Shown piece by piece: positions 1 to 13,700 of a stretch of DNA of 64,000 nt. Both the position numbers and the translations under genes were made by a program. The first letter of the stretch is position 1, and each line of letters opens with the position of its first letter. The notes below the pieces were generated by a model. It did no database searches, was not told where the DNA came from, and saw only the letters and a list, made by a program, of their open reading frames with translations. The stretch is from Anas platyrhynchos (Eukaryota; Chordata; Aves; Anseriformes; Anatidae): assembly GCF_047663525.1 (NCBI RefSeq), contig NC_092611.1, positions 8,345,001-8,409,000 of the forward strand. Reading direction: 5' to 3'.

Positions 1-844
1 GGGAATTAATCACCCGTCACTCCCCCCCTCCATTTCACTCCCATCTCTCCCCATCAGTTTCCAATTTATTTACTTTTCTAAACTTAATCCTCACCTTGTA
101 GTGTAACATGTTTATTAGAAAGGAACCAGCACGTTAAATGAAGCCAAGCTGGGTTCTTGTGTTAAATAGCAGTCACGCCCAAGTGGCTCTCCATGTGCCA
201 TTACTCCAAGTGATTGAGGCAATTTCTTCCTCTGCCATGAGTTTAAGTTGTAAATCTCTCAACCAGATACGGAGGCAATGATGTGCTGCCTATTGTGATT
301 ATTATTAACCTCTAGCATTAAACTCATGAGACTTCCATGATTTCTGTGGAAGGTCCTCACATGAATGGACCATGCAGAATAGCTACATCCTCCCCAGGAA
401 ACCTAGGAGCCATGTCAGAGCAACTTTTAGTCTCAAACCACTCATTTATTTTGGATGGAGAGACACAAACATTCACTTTACCGACAAGAATAGCTTAGCG
501 AGGGCTCCTGCTTCTCCACCCTGCTGGGCCCTAACACCCTTTTTAACACCCTTTAACGCAACTTAGCTGAACTTGTGCCGCTCTGCTCAGCTTTGGGTGC
601 CCCCACTCTGCCTCACCTCTCCCCTGTCCTTGAAGAACCGGCCCGTGCACGCCTGAGTCACATGCAGGGTGAGGAGGCAGTGACTTTTCTAACCTGGAAC
701 CAGTGTATTTTCCTCTGGGTAGTTTTGTTTCCCTTATCTTTTGGTGTGTTTGGAGGGTTTTCCAGTCTCACAGTTGTGGAGCTGAGTTATGAAACACTGG
801 AGCAAGGATTTGAAGCATTGCTCAGCATTTTGGGGGCAGGGTGG

Positions 845-860
845 CGTGTGTGTGTGTGTG
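845..860. repeat. Short (GT)n microsatellite
   Basis: Eight uninterrupted GT dinucleotides are visible. Nothing around them suggests a function. Confidence 0.8.
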
Positions 861-3847
861 GAATTTGCAAAATAGGAGCTGGTTTAATGTAAATAAAATC
901 CATGACTTTTGCTGTCACTTAAAAACTGATTTTGGTGTTACTCCAGACTTCGAGGGAAGCTTACAGCATCCAGGCTCTTGCGTACACACACGAGACCGGT
1001 GTCTGCTGGAGTGCTGCAAGAATTTTGTCAGGCACATTAGCTTTGCTCTGAGATGGGGTATAGTGTGCTGCTCTACTTTTGCATATGAGACGAGCTGACA
1101 GCTTATGAAAAGATGATTAAATGTGTTAGACTATTTTAAAAAAAATACACAAAGCTGTTTGTGAGGAGGAGGGAAGAAAACTGCCGAGGGCCCCTGGAAG
1201 GCTGCTCAGCGTGCAGCCACGGCACGTTAAGCTTCCTGTGAAATCCATTGATTAGCACAAGTATCCATCTGAGCTGTTCAGATATCGGACCCGAGTGCAT
1301 TGTGGCTGCATGGGGGAGTGGAGGAATCGTGAACAGTCCCTTTATTGTGCCACCGCTCGCAGCACAAAGGGAACCTGAGAGTCACTGAGAGGATGCAGCT
1401 GGTTTGGGGGCTCTGGCGTGGTGCGAGGGGATGCAGCCCTGCCGGCTGCTGCAGGCCGAAGGGCTTCACGCTTTGGGGGAGTTATCTGCGGTACGATCAA
1501 CGTCAAAATAAATTGGTGCGGGAGCACAACTGTAACCAAACCTAACAGATTTTGTAGGAGCTCTCCTATTGTTCCAGGAAAAGGGAATATTTAAGGTCTG
1601 GTAACTCACACTGAGCTAAAGAGAGGAGCATGAGCTGTCATGGGGCCAGCACGCAGCTACGGCACAGAAACCCTACTCCATCCTTCTCTTGCCTTTGTCC
1701 TTAAACTGGCCGCTACTGAGCTCCACGAGAGATATAACTGGGCAAACACTTATGTGAAAAATGCACAGTGGCAAATCTAAGGATAGCTGCATCACCTACC
1801 CCGTGGCCGCAGTACCCTGGTGTGTAACTTTACACACCCGAGCAGCTCCGCAGGACTGAACGGGGCTGTTGCACACTTGCATCTGTGTGCGACCGGAGGC
1901 TCCAGGAGTTACTGGGGCTCCCAGCCTGACCAGAGCTCATTTCCTTCTCTTCTTTCAAGCTGGGCTCCTTTAAGGAGCATCACAGTGAGCAACAAGCAGG
2001 GGATAGTAAAACCCTTATGGCTCAGGCTCGCCGTGACATTTCTGTTCGTAAACACCTTTCTGAGTCAGAACTGAAGTCATCCGAACACCGCGGCTCCTAT
2101 CACCACGCTTGTGCTGCTGAGGGGTGCTAGGAGGGACAGGATCGATGCCGTTAGAGCAAGGGAGCGGGTTAGGTTCCCATCTGGATTTTTGCAGGACGGC
2201 TTTTGAGATACAAAATACCAGCGAAAGGAAAAGCAGCTGCCATTTGCCCCTTGTAGGCTTTTGCATTTACACAAGCGTTTCCTCAGCTCGCAGATTTCCA
2301 TTGCGTCCCTCTATTCCTCCCCCTTTGTCCAGGTTATATATACTGTGAAGCCTGTAAGACAATAGGGCTAATTAGTGGCTTATGGCCCTAAGCCTGCAAA
2401 TACTGTGAGGATCATTGTGAGTTGTGACTCAGGACGGTGGCAGTCCAGGCCAGCCTTCCCACATTCCTCCACTAAATCCCCGACACAAAAGGGAATTTAT
2501 CCACAGTGACTCAGCTAAGGAGCACAAACTTTATAGCGCTGCAAAACAGGCAGCCGGGCTTTGAACTGTTGTGTTTATGTATTCCCCCCATCAACGCACA
2601 GCCTAGTTAGTAATTAAATAAAATGTCTCCCTCTAGCAGGCTATGACCTAATCATTTGTACAGTACCTATTTTTAGCATTACCCTTTCTATGTATTCGAG
2701 ATAGCTCAGGCCAGAAGCAGCAACTTTTGAAGTCTTAATAAGTGGGGGGTGGGAGGGTGGCGTCTTTGTTTAATTTACTGTGTAATTATTTTTCCTCTTC
2801 TCCCCTCTCTTAACCTAAAATATTTGACATCTTGCATGGGACAAGAAGGAAGATGTGCCAGGGCCTTAAATGTCAGCCCTAACTGTATGGTGCTGAGGAG
2901 ACCGTACGCCTGCTTGGTAAAGTTCATCCTGGAAAAAAACACTTAAATACGGCAGAATCGACACTAGAGCCTCACCAAAGCACTTCTGGGTTGGCTTGCT
3001 CTGGCCTCAGAAATATTTGATGGTCTAACAAAATGCGTTTCCAACTTTTCCTCCATCTCCCTAACCTCACTGTGACTTTTGTTCCTTCTCAGAATTAATT
3101 CAGTACCAGGGAAGAGTAGTTCCTCTGCAGAAAGATGTTGTCAGTGCTGGCATAGAATCACCCCTTCGGACAGGAGCCCCCAGCCCCTTAGGGGGACGCT
3201 CATTCTCCGTAAGGATTGTGAGCAGGCTTAGCTACTAACAAGGATTGCAGGCTGGTTACATATCTATTGCACACTTTCCTGAGCACAAGATTAACATACT
3301 ATTAACATTACTTAAACCACTCACTGCATTTAAACAGTGCAATTTTCAAGAGCCTCCAGCTTAGGAGTTTAGATCCCACTTTCTAAACTCACTGAAATAT
3401 AAATAGCATTGGCCATCCTATGGAAAGCAGTGAGTGCATGACATCGGGATACTTTAAGGTTATTTGCTCGGTTTCATGCTGTAGGGAACAAGCCAATTAT
3501 CAACTCCCAGTCTCTGAGTGAACACCTTTACCCCTAATTTCATCTTTCCTCTCTAGCAAGGGCAGAGCTCCATATCCCATTTCCAGCTGCATGAGTCATC
3601 TGTTCCCCTTTCCAAAGAGATATGTGCCTGTGTGCGCACGCCAGCGTGTGCACAGAGAATGCATTACCGTTTTTGACAGTGCAAACAAAAGCCCACACTT
3701 GTGGGAGCCTTTCTTCCCCCCTTCCTTTTCTTACCGTATCTGTGCGCTAAAGATTCACACAAAATGCCTACACAGCTGGGGAAACTTCTGTCAAAGGGGC
3801 TCCTCCTTGTTTTCTTTCTTGTATCAGGAGAAATCGAGTGGCTGAAT

Positions 3848-3862
3848 CACACACACACACAC
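3848..3862. repeat. Short (CA)n microsatellite
   Basis: An uninterrupted CA tract of about seven units in intergenic DNA. Confidence 0.8.
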
Positions 3863-6800
3863 AGATCTTGTTTCCAAAACGCTTCTGAAATGTTTCTAAG
3901 ACATTCTAGCCGCATAATGAAGGTATTTTAATCTCAAATGAAATTCCTGTTCATTTATTCAGTCGCTCCTAATACCCCTCCATAAACTATACAACTCCAG
4001 GTCTTATAAGTAAGGCAGAATAGAGTCTGAAGCCAAATGTTACAGTCTAGGTTCAAGGTTAGATATTAACTGATTTTATTTTCTTAATAATTGCCAGGAG
4101 ATGCAATAAACCCTTGGTATCTTATCTAGCCAGAAATTCCTAAGTGACCGAAGCCTCAGATAACATTAGTATATCAAGACAGTTTGCAAATGACCCTTTT
4201 TAAGAGATATTTATGGATCCCCTGTGAAGGCTAGGAGAAGCATGCACGTTCCCAGTCAGTCACAACGCACTTGTCCCGCAGCCAAGCGTCGAGCCGCGTG
4301 CTTTGGAGCCAGGCTGAAGGTGCTGCAGCGCCCTTGGACATCGCAGCATTCACGCTGGGAGGAAGGCTGGCATGGCCCATGCTCCACCAAAACACATTCC
4401 CTGCTGGAACGGCTTGATCAGCCTCCGAAGAATGAAAGTAAACAGTGTTGCAAAGCTCCTCCTGGATAAGAGCTATCTTCTGGGGCCAGAGGTTCAAAAG
4501 CTTTTCTGCAAGCAGCAAAGGATGCAGATAGGTCAGGATAGAAAGGCACGCGACCCAGGCAGCTGATGCTGCTGTCACCAGGGCTGTGAGCACCCCAGAC
4601 TCCCCTAAAAGCACAAAGGATCTCTTAAAGTCCAGCCTGCTGCTTCTTACCAGCAAAGCCTCTCCACCACCACTTCTGGTGCATCAGATACTTCCCGCAT
4701 AATATGGAAGACGCCAACTCCACCACAAATCAACCAGAATATCCTTTGTCTTCCAACCGAAGAAAGTTCATTGTCAGGGTTTGCATTGCCAGTCTCACTA
4801 CAGAAATAAATGTGGCATCACTGCTGGGTCCTTGCTGTGCAGAGGGATTGACTGGGCAGGCAGGGAACACCTCCTGATTTCCCCAGGTACCAGCTGGGAC
4901 ACGGGAAGGTGGGGTGGCCCCTCACTGGGGTCCAGCCCCAGGGACCTTTAAAGGGACACATTATTGAAACATCTCCTTTAAGGTATTTCAGGCAGTGGAG
5001 AATAATCCCAGCTTTCATGAAAACAGTAATCATTTCAAAGATGGGTGAAATGGAATAAGGAAATTTGAAAAGCCTAAAACCAGATAGCTCACCATGAGTA
5101 AATCTGTGCCTGAAAGCATTTCTCAGCACTAACATCACTTTTTCTTTTTTCCTTAGTTTTCTCTGCCTTCAGAGGGCAATATTACCACCCTACTAAGCCT
5201 CCCACGAGGTCTGCAGGACTTGCACCCTTCGCAAACTGGCCAAGCACATTTTTTCCACCCCAGTAAGAACCTTACTCATGATGAATGTTTCCAAATTGCA
5301 CGTGGATCACGAGCAGGGCGTGCAGAGCATGCTCTGAGGCTCTCTGCTCCCAGGCTGCTGTGGTTACTGGTGTGGTTAACCCAAGCTAAAGCCAGCAGGG
5401 GCTGGCCAGAGCTTGGCTGTAAGGCACCAGTACGGTGGGGACAAGAGGTGCTCAGTAGCAGCAGGGTGTGCAGCCTCTGAAAAGGGGCACTGAGGGTGAT
5501 ATAAAGGGAATTCTCAAATGGCCAGCTGACAGAGACTCAGGGTGCAGAGAGCTTAACCCTGGATGCGGATCAGATGTCAGAGGCAAAGGAATAGCTCAAA
5601 GCTTTGGAAACTGGATACAGAAAAGGAAGTTTCACCCTCTCTCCCCATCCAGCTCATCCGTTAACACTACACAGTGGAGTCCTGATCCTCTGCTGTGCAG
5701 AGACAGGAATTATTGAGACAAGGGGTGCAGAAGGTGGAGCTGCTGCATCAGAGGTTCCTATATCTCATGGAGGTGAATGGAAGACTCAAAGCACCCCTGC
5801 AAAGATGTCCAAGCTTGCTGCACTTCATTTTTTTTCCCCCCACGGGGCTTTCAATCTTACAGTGTTGAAAATCCTAACAGTAAAAGAAAAGCTGCTCAGA
5901 GGGTGGATTACCAAACCTGTTCTTCAGATCCATGTCCTGATGTAAAAGAACTTATCTATTGACAGAGCTGCTCAGTGGAAAAGGAAAAAAAGGATAAAAT
6001 ACCTTAACCTTGAGCCCCATCACTGCCACCACACACATTTGTCTGTCCCATCCTGACATCCCCTGCTCAGTAATGCAGTTTTTCAGGTCAGGAACATCTG
6101 ACTTCTTTCTCTTACATGCCGTAAGTACTTTGGACCCTAAGTGCCCATGGTGCTCGGCTCCAGGACCCTGTCTTTGGTCACTCATCCTCTGGCCAAGCAC
6201 TTTGATCCAGGACCTGGCTTCACACTGCACTGCATGCCACAGGCTGCAGTAAAACATGCAGAACTGCTGGGCCCCCTAAAAAATGGCCTTAATTCAGGCA
6301 TGAAGAGGCGCTACATTAACCATCAGATAAAATGCTTCACCAGCACCGCACAAGAGTTCAGACAAGGTGATCACAAATAGTCCTTTCTTGCTTTAAAGCC
6401 TGTAAATTTTACAGTAATGCTGCTCATCATTGCATCCCTTCCAGAGCTGCCTCTCAGCTCAGCCATGGACAGAGCTCTCATCCTGAGATGCACACAGGCT
6501 TCTGATCTTCTCTGAAGACCACCAAACAACAAGACTGAGATCTTACTCTTCCCAGGGTTAGAACACCTACCTTCGTATTCCACTGTTGACTTTCTCTTTT
6601 CTACTGGCAGAAGTTCACCCCTTACAGGTCATCTTGCAGTGTAAAAAAATCAGTGTTATGTGAACATGCCAGCATCCGAAGTGCCTTGATGCAGTGCCCA
6701 GAACTGTTTTTGCAGGGATGAAGCTTGGATTGTAATAAATGCCAAATCTCAGTAATCAATCCCAGCCCCCCAAAATTACAGAAACCACTTAAAGACGTTT

Positions 6801-7340
6801 ATTTCCACAAAGCTAATGCCATTGAAAAATCCCCACCAAGACATGTAAGAAGCTAGCGCCATCAAGAAACAAGGCATGTCAGATTAAGCACATTTAAATC
6901 AAGCTGTAATAAATTATGCTCTTCTTCCAGGTCCCTGGCTGTGTATAAGCCAAGAGATCACCCACATCATCTCCAAAATACTGAAAGCTACAGGACAAGA
7001 AGGGGGTGAACAACAAGGGAACAACAGATTGCAAAATCAGACTCTTCCATGATAACCTCTCCTCCTTCCCCAACACTTCAGCTTTTGCCTAGAACTGACA
7101 AGTTACCCTCATCCAAATGAGGAAAAGCTGCCACAGATCTCCAGAAGAAACAGAAGAATGAGGCAGGCCTTTGCCGAGAAGCACCAAACTCCATGGTGCA
7201 TCTAGCCATCACCCAGCCTGAGGCAGCCAGGGACTGCGTGGGTCCTCTTCCATCGTTTCTCCCCAAAACACTCATGCTCAGAAGGGTAAGAGAAGTGGGG
7301 GAAGGAAAGGGGATGAGTGAGAGCACTGCCTACTGCAAAT

Positions 7341-7760
7341 ATTGACATAACCATTATGGGCATGTATAAAACTCCCATTTGTGTTATGTGAGCGTTATAT
7401 TCTTTGAATACTTCTGTCTCGAGGAATTCTTTATTTTGCTATAGAAGAAAAATGTTTTCATATTCTCTCCTGCCGTTCAGACCTGCAACCCAGTGAGCCC
7501 TTTTGCCCTTGAGAGCCATAACATTATTTGTTAACATTTTTATGATGCCAAATGGTCTGTGCTAGAACGGGTGCCATTCTTTAGCTGGGAAACCATATGG
7601 CATGCCGAGTAATAAATAAGGTATTGTGATAGTTAATGAACCTAATTGCTAGCAAAGGCTTTAATACAGAGAATGTGCTGCTGAGAATTTAGCACCACAT
7701 TAGAGATGCAGCAGAGCTCCTCTGACTTCTGAGGCTTAATTTAAGTTCTATATTGCAAAC
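7341..7760. other. AT-rich block, candidate conserved non-coding element
   Basis: This stretch is AT-rich and free of simple repeats. It is dense in homeodomain-type and GATA-like words (TAATTG, TTAATG, GATAG) and has no coding potential. That texture is typical of conserved non-coding enhancers in gene deserts beside developmental genes; ZBTB16 is the expected neighbour. The call is inference from composition only, and no alignment could be run. Confidence 0.3.
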
Positions 7761-10700
7761 TCCAGAAAATAATTCCAAACCCTCCTGCTGGAAAAGCAAC
7801 CTGCTGGTAGACTGTGATTATACTGAATTACTAAAATCGCAATCAATTTTATACACTCAGTTAACCCTTGCTAGGGAACTCTCCTCTCGATTTGATAGGA
7901 AGCCACTTAAAGATGTATTGGAGCCAAATGACTGTAAGCATTATGGTCATCATCATAACCATTTCTCTCCCTGGCATCTCCCTCTTTGGGACCAACCCCT
8001 TTTAAAGCCTCTCCACGTTCCAGCCGAGCTGACTGCAGGCAAAGCAGGGAGTAGCAGCTCTGATTATGAGCGGTCACTGCTGTATGACGCCATGACCAAC
8101 TTATTACCAGCTGCCATCAAATCACGGCAACCAGACGTGGCACAAAGCACAGACGTTGCATCTGTCTCGCAGCTTACAGGCTCCTGTGAGATGCTCAAAA
8201 ACTTTGCAAGAGCAGCACAAACTTGCAGAGGCAGTTTTCCTTTTTCTGGTTTCTTCAGCCCTGGAGAAGCGAGGAGCTCTTCTGTGTGAAAAGGACTCAG
8301 GAATAGCTGCAGATCACATTTTGACACGAGACCTTTCAGCCCATAAAACCTTTAGATGACTGCCACACCTGCAGAGGAGAATTTGCTCTTGCCAAAATGC
8401 TGCCCCATGGCTACATGTATAGTCTATTGCTGCTGTCTCGCATGGGTGCTTTGTAAAGAAGCCATCTGAGGTCCAGGACACATCCAGGACACCAAATATC
8501 CTCTGGTAAACTGGTGTAAAGTACACCAAACCCCACACTGAGATATAATGGCTTATGAAAAGCTGTTTTGGAAGAGCTGCAGTCCTCCTGTTGGGGACAG
8601 GCACCCACTCACACATGGGGGATGGATGTCGCACATTTAGGGCAACACACAGCATTTGCTGCAGGGCTCTGCTGCGTGCTGCCTGCCCTTCCTGCTTCAG
8701 TGTTGCACACCCCAGCAAAACAACACTAGTGCTCGCTAGCAAACAGGCAGAGAAGGTAAATCAGTTCTGCACTGACACAGACACAGCACTGAAGTACTGC
8801 TAGAGCTCGCTGAGTGGAACCACCGAGCACAAAGCAATCTCAGAGGTAACGGGAGGTTTCCCATTGGGGCTGCCTTGCTCCATCCCTCTGCACCAGCCTC
8901 ACTGCTCCCCCAGACCCTTTCAGGCACCTGCCCTGCCTCACAAGTGACACGGATTCAGCGTGTGCTGATTGCACAGGGCATTACAGCAGAGGCAGAAGGT
9001 GGCTGGGGCCAGTGCCCGACAGTAGCATCAAATGAGGAAAGTGCCAAGATAAAGAGTCGCATAGTGTGGATTTAATACTGTACATAAATACACTTTACAA
9101 TCTCAGGAAAGCTCTGTGCTAAGAGGAAACCATTGGAATATTTTATAGTGATGCAGATCGAGTGAAAAGACTGTGAATAAATAAAAGGGAAGATAATTAT
9201 TTGATGGAGTTCTCTTAGGATATGCCACAGCGGGGAATACTTACCGAGAATACATATTACTGGAGAGACACAGCTATTCAAGCATCAAACTAACCTATAA
9301 ATTGTCACAGGAGAAAATTGGAGGAGAGGAATGGATGGGGTTTTGGGCACTGCTCTCATTATTAACGTCGGGTTTCGCTTTCTACCTTCCTCATCGCAAT
9401 TCCCTGTGCCCAAGGAGTCACAGGCCCTGAAAAAGGGAAGACTGCATCTAATAACTGTCTTTTAGAAATTACGGCCAAACCACTACAGTAAAAAGATGGC
9501 ATCATTTATCTCTCTGCCATCTGCACGGGATCATCTGGCCAGTAGCAGCAGCCTGCTCCCAGGGCGTTTCGAGCCCACTTGCACAGGGGCAGGTGAGAGG
9601 GGCTGGCACGAGGACCCCCGTGCGCACAGGCAGCGCATCCACCCTGCTCCCACCTGCACCAGGCACTCCTGCACTGGCTCTCACCTCCTGGCTGGAAGCT
9701 GGGAGTACCCTGCCCACAGGACCATTCCCCTCCCTGGTGCTTCGAGGGGATGCCCACTGCTGCGACACGGACATCACAGGAGGATAAGCACACAAAGCGC
9801 CTTCCTACCAGACCCCCAGGTGGGGACTGGTTTCCACCTCCTGCCCATCCAGATCTCCAGGGCTGTGTGGGTCTTTGCCTTGTGCTTCATTTCTCATCTT
9901 TGCCATCAAGCTGAAAACAAGCTGCAGCCACATCCTTCCCTGTAACACATCCTTTGTGCACAGCTCTCCCCACTACCAAGTCTTCTGACCCCAAAAACTC
10001 AGAAGCACTTCCCAAAGACAGCAGTGGTTGCACTTCACAGCAAAGCTTAGAGTCCTCTTCCCCATTTTGGAGGCTCTGGCAGGGATTTATCTGGAGCCAG
10101 AGTGCTTCCTAGAGGCAGAGCTGGAAAGAGCCCGGAGTCTTTGCAGCGGCACGCGCCAGTGAGCCGCCGGGCTTCCCTCAGTGCCATTTACAGGCTCAGA
10201 TCTACGAGTTAATAATTAATGCAGGCAGCCAAGTGACTTTACTCACCGATATTCTTAATGGCCACTTGCAGCTTTAAATAAGCCACAAAATCTTGATAGT
10301 AAAATGAAGAAATCACAACCAGTTGCAATACACACTGTACATTAACCTCTCGGTTACCCAGCCATCGATCCAGAGTGGCTCCAGAAGCGCGCCAGGGACA
10401 CAGCACCGCTTTGTTACGGAGCCGACTGCTCCCACCAGAAACGTTTGGGATAATCACAGGCAGGCCCGTAATTAATAAAACAGCCATTCCCCTTTTCACA
10501 CTCTGAATTGAACCCTTGTTGTGGCATGCGGACCCCAAACTTTCCTCGTATACGTGCATTTATTTTCCTTGGAAACAGCAAGATTTAAAGCCCCGGTTCT
10601 TGTCGGGGGGAGACCTGACATTGCCTGGAGTACAAACTTGGCCATGAAATTTCTAAGCAAGTTTAATGAATGTAACAGTAACACAGCAGGTGTTCATTAA

Positions 10701-13700
10701 CCTTTCCCCTCCCAGACAAGTCACAAGTTGAAAATATAATCCCTGTAGTATTGCTACTATGGGAAAATCCTAACTGGATGTCAAAAATACAATATTACTT
10801 GTCCAAAGGCTAACTCAGGAATCCTGTAAAAACGGCACGCACAAAATCAAAACCATGCAGATAGAGAGCCTGTGGGTAACAATACTTTGGTTTATGGCTT
10901 ATTAAATAAATGCTGTTCCTGTATTTCCCCCTACTCCAGTATTCTGGTGCTTCTGCTCCTCTGCACAGCAGTGCTTTCACCCACACCTTCCCACTCTTCT
11001 GGCCAGAACAAATTCACTCCTAAAGGTGTTCAAAGTGCACCTGTGAAAAAGCTGCTGGCACAAGGACCATGTTCATGGTCTGGCTTAGGAGCAGGTTTTG
11101 CACCACTTGTGCAGAGCTGTGTGGGTTTACACCACTTATGGGGCTGATGCATTTTGCTCTGAACATCTGCAGTCTCTTCAGGAGCTGAGAGAACCTTTGG
11201 CTCTTTAATGGAGAAGGTACAAGAAACACCCTGCACCACAAACAGGTAGTCTGCTGCAATTAGCAGGGGTGCTCGTTATTTTAAGCAAGACTTGCCACTG
11301 CTTCAAAAATGCCAAGCAAGAGAAAAGCCAATGCGGAATACCTTTAAGGCTATCTTAGACAATAAAATCAAAGGCAATCTGATCATGACAGGTCTCCTTC
11401 CCTCTCTGCCTGTCAGAAGGGAATTGCTCACTCACCTGCACCCAGAATAGGGCTTTGTATCCACCACCATCATTAATTTATTTCCTGTGAATTTGTGTGA
11501 ATTGGTGGGACCCCAGAGATTCGCACAGCCCACCTGTTCGCACTGCCTGCATCCCCACTGCCAGCTTTGACATTTGGAGGCTTGGGAGCAGATATCAGCA
11601 CTGGCAAATGATGCCATAAACCATCCGGCAGCGCAGGAGCTGCCAGCCCCAGGGCTGTGGGCTGGGAGCATCACGCCCAGCACGTGCCTTCTTTCCCCAA
11701 GCCCAGGAAAGCAGGTTTTAAAAACACAGCACAGTTGTGGGGATGCTCAGGGGAATGGGTGACTGGGAGGTGCTTGGGTTTGGTGACTTACAGTGGGTAC
11801 CTTACTGCCTGCTCTGCTGGTGTGCAAAAATCTCAACATAAATTTAATTCTTCTGGTGGAGGTCACCCTTCAGTGACTGTTAGTCCATTCACTCCAAATA
11901 CACAATATTTTAATTGCTGGCATTCTGGACACGCAGCTCTAAACAAGTGGGCTCTAAGTGTGTATTTTGTTAAAAGGGGACAGGGGAAGCATGATTTTTA
12001 AAACCGCTATCACAGCAATGTGATGATGATGAAATTACCAGGTAGCATGCAGGGGTCTGAAAGCTGCAGTAAATACCCCTCACCTTTCTGAATCCTTTGT
12101 GTCACAACAGCACTGGAAACGAACCTGCAGCAGGGACTGTTTTTCTCTGCTCCTCCTCCCAGACCCACAAAGATGTGGGCTCTGTGCACTGACTCCACTT
12201 TCTAGACGTGCAAGCAGAACCACTGTTGGAGTCCACAGCAGACTCAAATTTATTTATTCTACCTCTTTATTTGCCCCTCACATCATGGGAACTGAGAGTA
12301 ATCAGCTGCATTCCTAATCAAGCGAAAATAGAGCTTTTAGAAAATTAATTGTCAACAATTCCTATTAAAAAGGAAACTTTCCAGCTAAAGGAAGCTATTG
12401 AGTGAGAGCAGCTACACAGACAGCTAAACTCTGCCGGCTGCAGCTGCTGCTGCCCTGTTGACTTCAGGGCTGATTTGTACCCACCAGGGATTTGGCCCTA
12501 AGAATGTATATTTTAGCAAACGGTTCTGCATCTGCAGGCATCAGCCCCCACAAAGAACAGTTTATTCACACGCGTCCCCCAGCTATCTAGTCAGAGGTTA
12601 ATGCCACCGCTAGTAACAAGCATTTCTTTGCTCTGCTGCCAGCAAAAAGGAAGCAATATGTGAATACACTCTAAAGCTCTTGACAACTCACGTTTCTGGC
12701 TGCTGCACCAAACCTTGCAGCTTTGTCTGGAGCTCCGACTGCTGTGCAGATCTGTATTGACTTATTGTGTTGTGAGGGAGTCAAGGATGAATCCTGATAA
12801 ACAAAGCACGAGGGCACGCTACAACTCCCAGAGACTGTGTCACGTAGCAGCACGTCAAAGGGCAGTTGTACAACTAATTCTGGCTTATTGAGGAAACTGA
12901 TAAATATTTTTCTCCAGCTCAATGCACAGGGGCTGATTGAATAATGCCAAGGCTCAAGATGATGCAATGAGACAGGGTTTGCAGGGATGCCTGGTTTCAC
13001 GAGCCATGCCTGTGGGACAGAGCACTTGCTTTCCTTTTGCAGTTGTGAAGAATGATGTGAGCACCTTTGGAGTTCAGCTGTGCCTTTGTTCGCTGCTTTC
13101 TGCTGCACGAGGTGCCGAGCCAACCGTGCAATTCTGAGGGCTTTTACCCCCTCTGCTAAGGGGTAAACCATAGGTCCTGAACTCAGAGACGATGCTGATG
13201 CAGAGAGCTGTGCCACTGCAGGTGAGGAAAGAGCAGGACCTTCAGCAGGGTCTTCAGGGCACAGCTGGAGCCAACACACTCATTTCTGTGCTCCAAGGCT
13301 CAGACTCCATGGCCAATTCTGGGCAGCCCAAAGCAGTCCCAGCACCGAGACCCAGCTCCTCCAGCTCACCACCAAGCTTTCTGCACTCATCATCCAATTC
13401 TAGATCCCATCAGTCTCCCAGCACTAGATCAATTTGCTGGCTGGGGCATTAATAACCCAGCCAAGCAACCTGCTGCTGCCACAGCTCTCAGAGCTCTGCA
13501 CCACTGGGCCAAGCAAAAGCTGAGGTTTGATATGAATCATGTTGGGATTTCTAGGCAAAGTCCCATTAATGAAACCGCTCAGAGCCTTGCAGTTCTTAGT
13601 CGAGTACTGTAGAGATGATAGCCTTATTTATGAGTAAGATATATCTGCAGAGGGAGCAATAAACCGCAAAGCAAAGTATGAAGGTTTGCAGCAAATGTAG

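Larger units (their letters stand above)
1..7340. other. Intergenic, no supported gene
   Basis: Many short frames occur here but none shows a recognisable domain, a plausible exon chain or conserved-looking codon structure. The segment holds a pyrimidine-rich start (about 20-60), a short GT repeat (845-860), a short CA repeat (3848-3862) and AT-rich patches such as 2560-2700. By synteny this should be the interval on the ZBTB16 side of RBM7. The terminal zinc-finger exon of ZBTB16 was looked for and not seen. Confidence 0.6.

Noticed and set aside
3145-3165. CATAGAATCA word resembling the start of an antisense CR1 tail
   Set aside because: The required following GGTTGGAAGGGACC-type sequence is absent, so it is a chance ten-base match.
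4231-4656. 141-codon minus-strand frame
   Set aside because: No recognisable motif and no exon signals.
7753-8289. 178-codon open frame on the + strand
   Set aside because: It opens with TTG, and its first ATG is far inside. No domain; the region looks like non-coding regulatory DNA.
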